Assembly (NCBI GenBank): GCA_963675135.1
Contig: OY776124.1
Coordinates: forward strand, 16,180,066 to 16,244,065
Length of the DNA stretch: 64,000 nt
Origin: Galeopsis tetrahit
Lineage: Eukaryota; Streptophyta; Magnoliopsida; Lamiales; Lamiaceae
Direction of reading: 5' to 3'
Shown: piece by piece, positions 21,491-32,149 of the stretch
How the letters are laid out: every line of letters starts with the position of its first letter
How positions within the stretch are numbered: the stretch's first letter is position 1
Notes under the pieces: model-generated
The model's database searches: none
What the model was told of the DNA's origin: nothing
Seen by the model: only the letters and a program-made list of their open reading frames with translations
Translations under genes and position numbers: made by a program

Positions 21491-23101
21491 ATGGGTGGTG
21501 GAAATAACACGGTCACATCTACTTCGGGAAAAAAGGCTCTTTTAGGGGAGAATCCCCCTTCGCCGACTGATCCCACACCAAAAGGAGGCCGAGGGAAGGA
21601 TCCAGTTCATACCCCTTCCCGATCAAATCCGCCATTGACGCCTGCCACAAGCCTAGGTGACGAAAACCATCCCATCCCGATCGAAGAGGGGATAACGGCG
21701 AACATTGAAGCCCCAGCGGTCCGAACTTCCGATCCCCAACGGGAGGGTATTCCAAATTCGAAACCCTTCCTGGTTTCTCCCGATCAATTAGATGCCCTCA
21801 TCAAGCAGGCTGTAGAGAGAGCTTTCGCGGCTCAAGGAGATCTAGCCCCCAGAGCTACACCAGGAAATGTGGAGATACCTACCCCAAGACCCCAGGAAGA
21901 AGCACTAGGAGCCTCCCAAGTGCTATCTAAAGAAGTAGGGATGCGCGTAGAAGGAGATGATAAGGTGCCCTCCCGAGCGGAAAGAAGCATTCCCCCTCGG
22001 AACACAAGAAGGAATGCATATTTCGCACCCCGAGAGACAGAACTCCCTGAAGCAGAAGAAAGCACCGATGATACCTACGGAGGGCCAGTCAGCGACCAAC
22101 TACAGGCCCTACAGAAGGAGATGAAGGATATGAGGAAACAGATGAACAATCGAGCAAGTAGATCCGCTTATGTTTCTGGATGTCAGTTCTCCCCTAACAT
22201 ATTACAAGATGAAATGCCATTCAACTTCAAGCCCCTCAATTTTGAATACGACGGTACGGCAGACCCGTATGAACACCTAGTAAGGTTCGAGAATGCTGCG
22301 TTATTACACCGCTACGGAGAAGGAATCAAGTGCAGGGTGTTCCTGACCACCCTGGCAAAAGCGGCACAACAATGGTTCACTCAATTGGAGCCCAATACAA
22401 TCCGATCTTGGGAGGAATTCAGTGAGTTATTCCTCAATCAATTTGCAAGTGCCCGGAGACAGCCGCGGGCCACTTTGACCCTCTTCAATCTGAGGCAAGG
22501 GGAGAACGAGAGTTTGAGGGCCTTTCTCCGGAGGTTCAATCAAGCGGCTCTGGAGGTCCCTACAGCCTCTCCGGAGGTGAAGATCAACGCTCTTACTAAC
22601 GGATTACGTGATGGAGACTTATTCTCCTCCTTGGCTAAGAAGCCGGTTAAGAACTTTGACGAGCTGCTACATAGAGCAGAAAAGTACCTCACCCTGGAGG
22701 AGATTCGTAAAGCCAAGAGACTGGAGGCTAGGCCACAAGATCGAGAGAGAAGAAGAGAGGGTCCCTCCAGACGTTCCAGCCCAGAGGTCCCTCGGCCCTC
22801 CGGCTCAACGAGAGACAACAATCCATCTGGAGGTTCCCGGTCCGGTCCTCGTGGAAGGTTTGAGAAATACACACCCTTGAGAATTGAACCTGCCGAAGTA
22901 CTAGAGGTGGCAGGAGATCATCCTGACTTGAAATTCCCTTATTCCCGAAGTCGAGGACCTCAGAAGCCCAAGTCTGATCGATTTTGCAGATTTCACAATG
23001 AGTATGGACATGACACGAATCAATGTTATCACCTGAAAGACGAGATTGAGAGTATGATCCAGGCAGGGCATCTGAAAGAATTTATATTTAGAGACAGGTA
23101 G
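21491..23101 (+). CDS. gag: Gag polyprotein of the Tat-type element
   Basis: This 536-residue frame starts at the first ATG after the primer site. Residues about 1-190 are Pro/Ser-rich and charged, and a short coiled coil follows (QLQALQKEMKDMRKQ). Residues about 225-420 match the retrotransposon Gag capsid core (PFNFKPLNFEYDGTADPYEH, WFTQLEPNTIRSWEEF and LFNLRQGENESLRAF). Near the C-terminus the motif CRFHNEYGHDTNQC is a His-rich variant of the zinc knuckle seen in this lineage. Gag would form the particle that packages element RNA in the cytoplasm. The frame ends at a TAG (23099-23101). The protease sequence continues in the same frame just after it, so the stop may be a mutation inside what was one gag-pol frame. 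Confidence 0.88.
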   Translation: MGGGNNTVTSTSGKKALLGENPPSPTDPTPKGGRGKDPVHTPSRSNPPLTPATSLGDENHPIPIEEGITANIEAPAVRTSDPQREGIPNSKPFLVSPDQLDALIKQAVERAFAAQGDLAPRATPGNVEIPTPRPQEEALGASQVLSKEVGMRVEGDDKVPSRAERSIPPRNTRRNAYFAPRETELPEAEESTDDTYGGPVSDQLQALQKEMKDMRKQMNNRASRSAYVSGCQFSPNILQDEMPFNFKPLNFEYDGTADPYEHLVRFENAALLHRYGEGIKCRVFLTTLAKAAQQWFTQLEPNTIRSWEEFSELFLNQFASARRQPRATLTLFNLRQGENESLRAFLRRFNQAALEVPTASPEVKINALTNGLRDGDLFSSLAKKPVKNFDELLHRAEKYLTLEEIRKAKRLEARPQDRERRREGPSRRSSPEVPRPSGSTRDNNPSGGSRSGPRGRFEKYTPLRIEPAEVLEVAGDHPDLKFPYSRSRGPQKPKSDRFCRFHNEYGHDTNQCYHLKDEIESMIQAGHLKEFIFRDR

Positions 23102-23764
23102 GGCCCTCGAGGGCAGAAGCGGAAAGAACATGAAAGGAAACCGGAAGAGAAAGAGACCAAGGAAGCAGCCGAAGATATGCCCCCTCCACCACCAAAGAGA
23201 GGAGTAATCCACATGATTGTGGGAGGACCAGCAGATGGAGACTCTTTCCGAAAGAGAAAACAAAGTGTTCGAGCTCTAAAAGCGGGACAAGGGGGTCAAC
23301 TGAAAGAAGTAGGACGTATGACGGAGACGCCCAATATTAGATTTGGGCCGGAGGATGTCAAGGGAGTTAAGGGAGATCACAACGATGCCTTGGTGATCAC
23401 TACCGACATAGTTGGCTTCGACGTCGCTCGAATCTTTGTAGATACGGGAAGCTCGACTGATATTATGTTTTTTGAGTGCTTCAAGAGGATGGAACTGAGT
23501 GTGAAGCTACGACCTGTAGATACCTCCTTGTATGGCTTCTCTGGAGGTGCCATCCAACCCTTGGGATCTGTGATGTTACAGGTAGGATTGGGGGACGCTC
23601 CAGCTCGAAAGGTCCACCTGGTGGAATTTCTCATTGTGGATATTCCCTCATTATACAATGTAGTAATGGGGCGACCCAGCCTGAACCTCTTGCAGGCGAT
23701 CATCTCCACATTTCATATGAAAATGAAATTCCCTACGGCTACAGGAGTGGGAGAAGTAAGATGA
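23102..23764 (+). pseudogene. Protease region of gag-pol
   Basis: It is in the same frame as gag, directly after the TAG at 23099-23101. It includes RGVIHMIVGGPADGDS and HNDALVIT, then the aspartic protease site VDTGSSTDI, followed by YNVVMGRPSLN. These motifs are standard for the protease of Tat-type elements, which cuts the Gag-Pol precursor. A TGA at 23762-23764 ends it, although the following sequence (DQYQARKCY) continues in the same frame, so this stop is very probably a mutation. Confidence 0.85.
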
Positions 23765-25185
23765 GATCAATACCAAGCACGGAAGTGCTACGCAGAATCT
23801 GTGAAGATGGCGGACAGGGCTTTAACCAAGGGCCTGGAGAGGACAAGAGGAGACGACCCTGACGTAAAGAAAAAGAAAGTGGAAGGAGTGACACCTGAGC
23901 AAGTAAGTGTTAAAACAGATGAGGAGCTAATGAATGTGGAGCTCTTCCCAGGGAAACTTGGCTTTGCCACCAAGATAGGCACCCAATTGGGACCTGAACT
24001 TACAGAGAAGGTAATCTCTACATTACGTCGAAATTCCGATATATTTTCATTTTCTCCAGCTGACATGACAGGTATCCCTCCGGAGATAGCTATACATTGC
24101 CTTAACGTTGATCTGAAGGCAAAGCCAGTGAAACAGAAGTTACGAAACTTCGGAGTTGAGAAGAATAGTATTGTGAAAGAAGAAGTGGAAAAACTATTAA
24201 AGGCAGGACACGTGGTGAAGGTGCAGTTCCCAGAATGGCTCTCCAATGCAGTGTTAGTGCCTAGGGGGGAGGGAAATGGAGAATGTGTATCGACTTCAGA
24301 GACCTCAACAAGGCTTGCCCTAAAGATCATTATCCACTGCCAAGGATAGACCAGTTGGTGGACGCGACCTCTGGCTTCGAGCTACTCAGTATGATGGATG
24401 CATATCAAGGATACCACCAGATCCAGCTAAACCCCTCTGACGTTCCAAAAGTATGCTTTATAGCGGCGTGCGGAACATTTGGCTACGTCTGGATGTCGTT
24501 CGGGTTAATCAATGCTGGCGCAACATACCAAAGAATGGTCGACGCTGTCTTTCGAAGGCAAATAGGGAGAAATATGGAGATTTATGTGGACGATATGCTG
24601 GCTAAGAGTGTGAGAGCAGATCAACACGTGGAGGACCTGGAGGAGATTTTTCAGGTAATCCAAGAAAACGGTATCAAATTAAACCCGACCAAGTGCTCTT
24701 TTGGAGTGAAGTCGGGGAAGTTCCTTGGATACATGGTTACTCAAAGAGGGATAGAAGTCAACCCAGCTAAAGTGAAGGCTGTACTAGACATGCAGCCGCC
24801 GAGGAACGTGAAAGAACTCCAGACACTCAATGGAAGGATCACAACGTTGAGTAGATTCATAGCCAGGTCCGCTGAGAAAAGCCACCCCTTCTTCAAGATT
24901 CTCAGGAAAGGGGCCAAGTTCGAATGGAGTGAAACAAGTCAGAAGGCCTTTGAGGACCTGAAACGCCACTTGTCCCAGCTGCCGAAGCTGATTAAACCAT
25001 CTCCAGGAGATACCCTCATTCTGTATCTCTCTATAGGGGAATCCTCACTGAGCTCAGCCTTAGTTAAAGAAGAAGGGTCGATCCAGCACCCTATTTACTA
25101 TGTCAGCAAAGTCATTCAAGGAGTTGAAGCTCGATACTCGGAAATTGAAAAGGCCGCGATTGCGTCCATATTTCCTCTCTTATAA
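23765..25185 (+). pseudogene. Reverse transcriptase and first RNase H region
   Basis: The first part (to about 24265) is in the gag frame and contains the region upstream of RT, ending with EWLSNAVLVP. A shift to another frame follows at about 24265-24283, then MCIDFRDLNKACPKDHYPLP, QGYHQI, SFGLINAGATYQRMVD and the catalytic YVDDML (around 24580). LGYMVTQRGIEVNP and the RNase H-like connection (YYVSKVIQGVEARYSEIEKAA) come next. The frame breaks again at about 25150-25185. This enzyme would copy element RNA into DNA; with two frameshifts it cannot be made as one protein. Confidence 0.87.
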
Positions 25186-25795
25186 AATGCTGGTCCGCAC
25201 TAATTACTTGTTGAAACAGGTTATCGGCTGAGCAGATCTCTCGGGAAGGATGGTGAGATGGGCAATAGAGCTTCAAGAGTATGATGTGGATTTCGAGCCA
25301 CGGAGGGCCATAAAAGCCCAAGCTTTGTCCGATTTCATCCAGGAATCTACCAAACCAGAAGAAACAGAGGGATGGAAGATATATGTGGATGGCTCAGTGA
25401 CTCTGAGTGGATGTGGAGCAGGAATAGTGCTAATGAGTCCCCAGGGAGAGGACCTACAATTTGCGGTGAGGTTTCAATTCGTAACCTCAAACAATGGAGC
25501 AGAATACGAAGCTCTGATCCGAGGAATGGAGATGGCGGTCGAATTTGGAGCTTTGAAGGTAATCCTATACTCCGATTCCCAATTAGTTGTCCAACAGGTA
25601 AATGGAGAGTATACAGCCAAAGACAGCAGAATGGCTGCTTACTTGGAACGGGCTAAAGAAGTGATGAACAAGTTCCAAGATTGTAAGGTGATTCAAATAC
25701 CTCGAGAGGAGAACATGCAGGCTGATGGACTTTCTAAGCTCGCCAGCTCCACAGAGTTTGATGGACAAGGAACAGTGACCTTGGTAGTAGCATAA
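25186..25795 (+). pseudogene. Second, archaeal-type RNase H region
   Basis: After a residual connection with a TGA at 25229-25231, the frame reads MVRWAIELQEYDVDFEPR, then IYVDGSVTLSGCGAGIVL, NNGAEYEALIRGMEMA, LYSDSQLVVQQVNGEY and REENMQADGLSKLAS. These give the D-E-D-D catalytic set of a complete RNase H. An extra RNase H of archaeal type after the ordinary one is known in Tat-lineage elements. A TAA at 25793-25795 separates it from the integrase, which continues in the same frame. Confidence 0.85.
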
Positions 25796-27061
25796 AGAGA
25801 GACTCTCGGAAGTCCCATTGGTTCCATCGAAGGAGGAGATGATTGGAGGAAAGGCATTTGGACGGAGCTCACCAAGGAAGCAGATGCCCCTACCACTCGA
25901 GAGACTCGAGCTCTTAGGGTCAAATACTGTATTATTGGAGGACACTTATATAAAAGGTCATTTACCCAACCATACTTGAGGTGCATATCAATCCGAGAAG
26001 CGATGTACACACTCAAGGAGATCCATGAAGGAGATGCGGCCAGCCATGAAGGATATAAGACAGTGGTGAAGAAAGCCTTAAGAGCAGGATTATATTGGCC
26101 CTCCATGACGAAAGATGCCAAAGAATTCGTAAGGAAATGTGTTAAGTGTCAGAAAAACGGTCCCTTGATAAGGATTCCGGTAGAAGAGATGGGAGCTATG
26201 CGTTCCCCATGTCCTTTCGCTAAGTGGGGAATCGATTTGGTGGGGCCCTTTCCTCCAGCCTCAGGAGGAAGAAAGTTTTTGATAGTGGCAGTAGATTATT
26301 TTAGTAAATGGGTTGAAGCTGCCCCTCTAGCAACGATAGATGAGGAGAACGTAATCAAGTTCCTGGGAAAACAAATTTGCTGTAGGTTCGGAGTACCCCG
26401 GATATTGGTCTCTGACAATGGGACACAGTTCAATGGAGAAAACGTACGAGGATGGTGTGTAAGACTGAACATAATACAAAGATTTACCTCCGTAGCCCAT
26501 CCTCAAGCTAACGGACAGGTAGAAGTTACAAATCGAACGATAGTAGATGGTATCCTGACGAGGTTGACAAAGATAGGTGGAGGATGGGTGAACGAATTAG
26601 ATAATGTGCTATGGTCCTACAGAACTAGCCCAAAGATAACAACTGGGAAGTCCCCTTTCCAATTGGTCTACGGAGCTGCGGCGGTGATACCTCTAGAAGC
26701 TGTGCTGCAGTCCCACCGAATTGCCCAATTTGAAGAACACCAGAATGAGAGGTTGATGAGAGAGGCCCTGGATTTAATGGAAGAAGAGAGGGAGACGGTT
26801 AGAGTACGTGCGGAAATATACAAGAGTAGAATTAAAGCTGCATATGACCGAAGAATGATCCCTAGATCCTTTAGAGTGGGGGACCTAGTGCTAAGAAGAG
26901 CTGATGCCCTAAAGAATACGGGAAAGTTAGAGCCCAACTGGGAGGGACCTTATAAAATCACGGAGGTACTGAAGGGAGGAGCTTATAGATTGCAGAGCAT
27001 GGAGGGAGTTGACATAGCTAGACCCTGGAACGTTTGCCATTTGAAGAGGTTCTTTGTTTGA
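25796..27061 (+). CDS. Integrase region of pol
   Basis: The frame is open from just after the TAA at 25793-25795 to the stop at 27059-27061; the first ATG is at 25976 or later in the zinc-binding domain. The HHCC domain is visible (IHEGDAASHEG and CVKCQK). The catalytic core follows, with D in WGIDLVGPF, D in LVSDNGTQF and E in QANGQVEVTNRT. The C-terminal GPYKITEVLKGGAYRL and RPWNVCHLKRFF complete the domain. No chromodomain is seen, which fits a non-chromovirus lineage. The enzyme would insert element DNA into chromosomes. It looks intact in itself, but it depends on gag-pol translation that is blocked upstream. Confidence 0.87.
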   Translation, partial: RETLGSPIGSIEGGDDWRKGIWTELTKEADAPTTRETRALRVKYCIIGGHLYKRSFTQPYLRCISIREAMYTLKEIHEGDAASHEGYKTVVKKALRAGLYWPSMTKDAKEFVRKCVKCQKNGPLIRIPVEEMGAMRSPCPFAKWGIDLVGPFPPASGGRKFLIVAVDYFSKWVEAAPLATIDEENVIKFLGKQICCRFGVPRILVSDNGTQFNGENVRGWCVRLNIIQRFTSVAHPQANGQVEVTNRTIVDGILTRLTKIGGGWVNELDNVLWSYRTSPKITTGKSPFQLVYGAAAVIPLEAVLQSHRIAQFEEHQNERLMREALDLMEEERETVRVRAEIYKSRIKAAYDRRMIPRSFRVGDLVLRRADALKNTGKLEPNWEGPYKITEVLKGGAYRLQSMEGVDIARPWNVCHLKRFFV

Positions 27062-27367
27062 AGAAAGTGTAAGGTCTTGAGACCATTTGTGATTTTTGCT
27101 TTGTGATTTTTGCATCGATTCATATTTTTTTTAATGTATTTAGTAGCTTCACCGGAGCTCTTTTTCCCTCTTTACGGGTTTCCCCTTTGGGGTTTTTCCG
27201 TAAAGTGGTTTTTAATGAGACCGGCGTAGGTTATCTATGGCCTATGTTGAAAACTGACAATAATCAATGAAGCTTTATCCCTTTTTGAAAAAAAGATTTA
27301 TACAGAATTATCGTGTCTTGACTATCTTTCTCTTACTCGAATATATCATGTATGAATATGAAACTTG
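27062..27367. other. Spacer after pol
   Basis: No gene is seen. The sequence has tttacgggtttcccctttgg and its inverted partner ggggtttttccgtaaag, which could form a hairpin near the end of the pol transcript. A T-rich tract and the tandem repeats follow. Confidence 0.5.
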
Positions 27368-27941
27368 TGAGAGTGAGAAACACTCAGAGGCCTAGAGGCC
27401 GAGGAACTCTGGAGAGCCCTCAACGTATCAATGAGAAGATTTTATGAATTGAAATCTTTTAAGAATAAGAGTGAGAAACACTTAGAGGCCTAGAGGCCGA
27501 GGAGCTCTGGAGAGCCCTCAACGTATCAATGAGAAGATTTTATGAATTGAAATCTTTTAAGAATAAGAGTGAGAAACACTCAGAGGCCTAGAGCCTGAGG
27601 AGCTCTGGAGAGCCCTCAACGTATCAATGAGAAGATTTTATGAATTGAAATCTTTTAAGAACAAGAGTGAGAAACACTCAGAGACCTAGAGGTCGAGGAT
27701 CTCTGTAGAGCCCTCCACGTATCAAGGAGAAGATTTTATGAATTGAAATCTTTTAAGAATAAGAGTGAGAAACACTCAGAGGCCTAGAGGCCGAGGAGCT
27801 TTGGAGAGCCCTCAATGTATCAATGAGAAGATTTTATGAATTGAAATATTTTAAGAATTAGAGTGAGAAACACTCAGAGGCCTAGAGGCCAAGGAGCTTT
27901 GGAGAGCCCTCAATGTATCAATGAGAAGATTTTATGAATTG
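27368..27941. repeat. 98-bp tandem repeats between pol and the antisense gene
   Basis: Six units with gtgagaaacactcagaggcc start at 27373, 27471, 27569, 27667, 27765 and 27863, exactly 98 bp apart. They correspond to the 120-bp units of copy A, shorter by the acttgagacccaagtggg portion. The array runs straight into the middle of antisense exon 3 at 27942, so a deletion joins the two. Confidence 0.92.
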
Positions 27942-30042
27942 ACTGCTACACCCTCCGCCCTCCTCTGGGCCCTCTTCATCTCCTAAGGGAGCCTCAGTAC
28001 CCTTCCCTCCATCTGACCATGTTACAATCTTGGGGGCAGAGGCATAAGGATAGATCAACTTCTCCAGAGGCTTTAGCTCAGCCATACCCACCTTAGCAGC
28101 TTGTAATTTGGCAATGGCCTGACCCATTCCAGGTAACCACCAAGGACTATCGGGGCTCTCCTTAGGATCCCCTAAGAATTTAGGAGGAGTAGCGAGCTGG
28201 TCCAGACGAAAAGCGCGAGAATAGGTCCCATCGAACCCCGGGCCAGAATGCTCGGACACGGCATTGCTGAAGCCATGGTCAATGAAATGAGGAATATGTG
28301 GCCCCATGGCGCATAGGAAGCTCGAACTCTTTAAAAAACTGGACAACCACTGAGTATGAAGGGTCTCCAAGAATTCTTGACCCAAGGAAGAGGTAAACAG
28401 GGATTTGATGTAGGCTTGCACTCCAATGTCTAGCAGTTCATGCTCCATCCTTCTCATCTCTACTCCCATCCTTTCCACCTCCTCTTCTAGATGCTTGACC
28501 CTAGCTGCATCCTGCTTGCCCTGAGCCCGTAGAAGAGCCAATTCCTCAGCCAGAGCTTGAGCTCGTTTGTGAGCTTTGTCCTTTTCCGCGGTGATACCCT
28601 TGAGAGTCGACTGAAAAGAGGATGCCTCAGCTCGAAGGAGTTCAATCTCAGCAACCATCTCAACACCCTGATCGAATATCTTAGTGTAGACAAGGCCGAA
28701 CTACAAGAAGAAAAAGAACAATGTTTAAGATACAAAGAAGGTAGAAGCCATGAGAGTGATGGAAAATACCTCTGAAAAAAGATGAGCACCACGAAGCAGT
28801 TGATCTTCAGGAAGGGGCTTGTCGGAAAGCTCAATGTTGGAAGGAGGAAGACATTGGCTGATAAGGCGCTGGAGAGGTTCATACGCAACAGAAGAGGGAA
28901 CTTCTTTCTCAGCAAGAGCTCGAGCAGTTTTTCCCTTCTTCTTCTTAGAAGTGCCACAGTCAGAAAAGAAGGCATTGGTGGCTGAGCGAGTTCTCCTGGC
29001 AACAGAGCCCGGGACTTGGGTCGAAGAGCTGGGGAGAGGAGGAACCTTCGAAGGACTCTCTGGAGCCGGAGTCTTTATTGAGCTTTCTAGAGCAGGAGAT
29101 TGAGGAGCTTTTGGGAGATCTTCAGGAGCGGCCAATGCAGGGGTCTTCACTATTCCGAGAGCAGGGGCATCTCGCGAGATATGAGTTAACCAACTCATTG
29201 CTGCAAATAACCAAGGAGATCTTCAAAACTTAGAAAATTAACCACATGAAGAAACGAAATGCAAAAACAAGAGATTTTTTACCATCTCGAGGTTCTAAAG
29301 GGAAATCTTGAGAACAGAAGCCAAAGTGGGAGAGGATGCGGGGATTTTTGCAAATACCAAGAACATCAAAGTAATCGTGTAAACTGACATGGGTATTGAG
29401 ATTAGTCATGACAGTGTGGTTCGAAACAGAATAAGCTTTCAGAGAAGGAGGAGGTATTCCTGGATTATGGAATATCCAATTTTCATGGGGAAATGGCCAA
29501 TCAGTAGGGCTAGTAACGAAAAAATAGTAGTCCCTCCAAGATGACTCTTCTTCATGGAGTTTTTTCAGGAACTTGCAAACACGAGATCTCCTTCCATAAG
29601 CATAGAAGAAGCCGTCGGTCAATTTGCAAGTATGTTGGCTCAGAAATAGTTCAGTAGAAGGCTCACCGCCATTCCCTTTCACCAAAATGAAAAATCCTAC
29701 CATAGTACGGATAACATTCAGAGTGAATTGATTGAGAGGAATCTGTGTGCGGGTATATATGGAGGCCAAGTAAGGGTGAACCGAAAATCAAAGACCTGCC
29801 CTAATTTGAGCTTCGAAAAAAGCTAGAGTTCGGGGTTCGGGGAGATTAGGGCGTTCATCTGAGCGAGGAGCGCGAAAGCTATACTCCGGTGGAAAAACGT
29901 GGGCTTGAATAAGGCTGGCTAGGTGAGTATTGTCGATTACGGAAGAAGTGGAAATCCTATTTTCGGGACTCCCCATCGGAAGCGGACGGGACTCAGAAGG
30001 GTTTTGGCCGGAAGATTTATGTGGAGAAAAAGGGCCAGACAT
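27942..30042 (-). pseudogene. Antisense gene of the Tat-type element, copy C (3'-truncated)
   Basis: Exon 1 is 30042-29283, exon 2 is 29200-28770 and exon 3 is 28700 to about 27942. The introns are 29282-29201 (82 bp, donor GTAAAAAATC, acceptor TTTGCAG) and 28769-28701 (69 bp, acceptor CTTGTAG). Exon 1 plus exon 2 is 760+431 nt, exactly 397 codons, and exon 3 continues in phase 0 (HLFSE-FGLVY). It has an undamaged start (MSGPFSPHKSSGQ), WRDYYFFVTSP, KKKKGK, a coiled coil of about 60 residues, and SPWWLPGM. Lesions are the TGA at 29788-29790 shared with copy B, and loss of the 3' end of exon 3, replaced by tandem repeats. The role is unknown; it could be a DNA- or chromatin-associated accessory protein of the element. 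Confidence 0.78.
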
Positions 30043-30489
30043 TGACTAAATAGTGTTAATAAAAGAAAAGAAGATAGCTAGGTTACCTTGATTGGGAGAA
30101 CTATGAAGTCAGTCGGGGCGACCGGCGACGGTGAGACTCGGGAGGAAAAACGCCTGAGAAGAGAAGTGGAGACAACAAGAGAACTTTCGAGAAAACGAGA
30201 TTTGCAAAAAGAAGAAGAAAATGTTGCGTGGAGTGAATGAGAAAAGTTGGGTTAGAATCGAGGTTTTTCCTCGGGAAATTAACAGGAGAGAGAAAAAGGC
30301 GACTGCGTGGGGGCCCAAGCGCGGAAGTCGAAACGTCTTCAGAACCAGAGGCGGGAAAAGTCTTTGAAGAAAAGCATTTCTTGAAATTTTCTCTCCGAAA
30401 CAGGAATAATACACGTCTCTCCAGAAACACCTCTGTACTAGGCTCACTGGAATTTTCTACTCTCACAAAAGATATACCCCTTTTACGAG

Positions 30490-30504
30490 AGTAGGGGGAG
30501 TAGA
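30490..30504 (+). promoter_or_regulatory. Polypurine tract before the 3' LTR
   Basis: agtagggggagtaga ends immediately before the LTR start tgatgcgg. It lies well beyond pol, which places the antisense gene inside the element and outside the LTR. Confidence 0.85.
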
Positions 30505-31225
30505 TGATGCGGCCTAAAAATTTCATCCGATAAGAAGTCGACACGTGTATAGAGGATAGCATAGGATAAAAGTGGAAGTATTAGATTATGGAAATGCTCT
30601 CTGGATAAAGAATCCCTTCTGGAGGAAGCTCCGCCCGGAGAGAAACATCAGGAAGAATTAGTCTTGATATGAACTGGTGGACCGTAAATATAGGGGAACC
30701 CCGCCATTATCGGTTCAGGCTTGGTGGAAGAAAGACTTCTTCCTCCTTTAGATTAGTGGATGAAGTCCACTGGGAAGGAGTGTTTCCGGTTCTTCAGGGA
30801 GTGGAAGAGTGGAGGACTTTGTCAACTCAGCAGAGCTAAGTCTAAGGAGCAGCTTCGAGATAGCAGAAAACTCTAACTTCCTCCTAAGAGGAAGTCCTCT
30901 ATAAATAGGCAAAGCGAGGTATATTTTCGGGTTAGACTCTTTACTTTTTACAAGATTGATTACATTTCTGATTATACACTGCGAGATCCTTTGAGAACTT
31001 GATTTGATAAATCAAGGACTTCGAAGTCCTTATGATATATTGAGAGTCCTGTACTGACTTAGGCATCGGAGTGTCCGCGCCGGACTCCCCTCCGGCGTGT
31101 TCTTTGCAGGTTCTAGAGGATCGTACTGAAGGCAGTAGTATACCCGGATTACTCATATGCGTTCAAGAATTCAGATATCCGACTCAGAGGATATCCAATC
31201 TATCCGTGCAAATTTTGGCACATCA
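30505..31225 (+). repeat. 3' LTR (721 bp)
   Basis: It is collinear with 20713-21428 and differs by about twelve substitutions and a 5-base insertion (gcata), by my reading. It begins TGATG and ends CATCA. The next bases are atgtc. No matching direct repeat is found at the other side because the 5' LTR is shared. Confidence 0.9.
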
Positions 31226-31480
31226 ATGTCTATTAAATTAAAAATATGTTGATTAAGTTAACTAGAAAATTATTGATTAAATTATAAAATTTATATTAAA
31301 TTAGAAAATTATTGATTAAATTAGGAAATTTTATATTAAATTAGAAAATTATTGATTAAATTGGAAATTTTTATGTTATATTGTTTGGACATAATTTCTT
31401 TAGTTTTTATATCCATTTAGTTTATATGATAATTAAGTCTTTATTGTGTGAATTAACAAATAAAAGAATTATTAATAAAC
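31226..31480. repeat. Short AT-rich tandem repeats
   Basis: The phrase attgattaaattagaaaatt recurs at about 42-bp spacing between 31235 and 31380. No coding potential is seen. Confidence 0.6.
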
Positions 31481-32149
31481 AAAAGAATTAAAAATAAAAC
31501 TACATTTACAATTTATAAATTTAAAAAAATTACAATAATTATAAGCCACAAATTTAGAGATTAATATAAGTGAAATAATGTTTAATCAAAACAAAAATAT
31601 TTATACATGTGAATTTTAGAATTTTAATTAAAACAAAAAAAAATTACTTTGCAATTTATAAATTTAAAAGTTAATTTAGTGATTAATATAAGTGAAAGAA
31701 TGTCAATTATTAAATGAATTTGTTTTTAAAATTTTTTTGAATAAAAATATGATGCATGCATATATTAAATTACTAATATACTATTTTAAAATAAGATTCA
31801 CACATATACAATAGTTATAAGTCACAAATTTAGTGACTAAGATCACTACAAAATAATGGCCAGAAGGCAACAGCAAAAGGCAACGGCAGGCTACCGTTGC
31901 CAATTGGCAACGGCATTAATAACGGGAAGGAAAAAGGCGACGGGGGCGGGTGTCGTTGCCTTAAGGCAACGGATAAGGCAACGGGAGTGGGCCCCGTTGC
32001 AAAAAGGCGACGGCATATAAGGCCCGTTGCCAAAAGGCGACGGCAGTGGGCCCCGTTGCCATTTGGTAACGGGCCCCCAGTCGCTAAAAGGCAACGGCAG
32101 TGGGCCCGTTGCCTTTGCCGTTGCCCTAATTCAATTAAAATTGATATTT

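Larger units (their letters stand above)
20713..31225 (+). mobile_element. Complete but inactive Tat-lineage Ty3/gypsy retrotransposon
   Basis: The order is 5' LTR (20713-21428), primer-binding site, gag, protease, RT/RNase H, a second (archaeal-type) RNase H, integrase, tandem repeats, an antisense gene, a polypurine tract and a 3' LTR (30505-31225). The second RNase H, the tRNA-Asp-like primer site and an extra antisense gene between pol and the 3' LTR fit the Tat group (Tat, Ogre and Retand relatives). By eye the LTRs differ at roughly a dozen positions plus one 5-base gap. No direct repeat flanks the element because its 5' LTR is shared with copy B. The pol region has three in-frame stops and two frameshifts. 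Confidence 0.9.

Noticed and set aside
23099..23101. Functional stop-codon readthrough between gag and protease
   Set aside because: The same frame has further stops (23762, 25229, 25793) and frameshifts, so a mutation is the simpler reading. It stays open until family consensus is seen.
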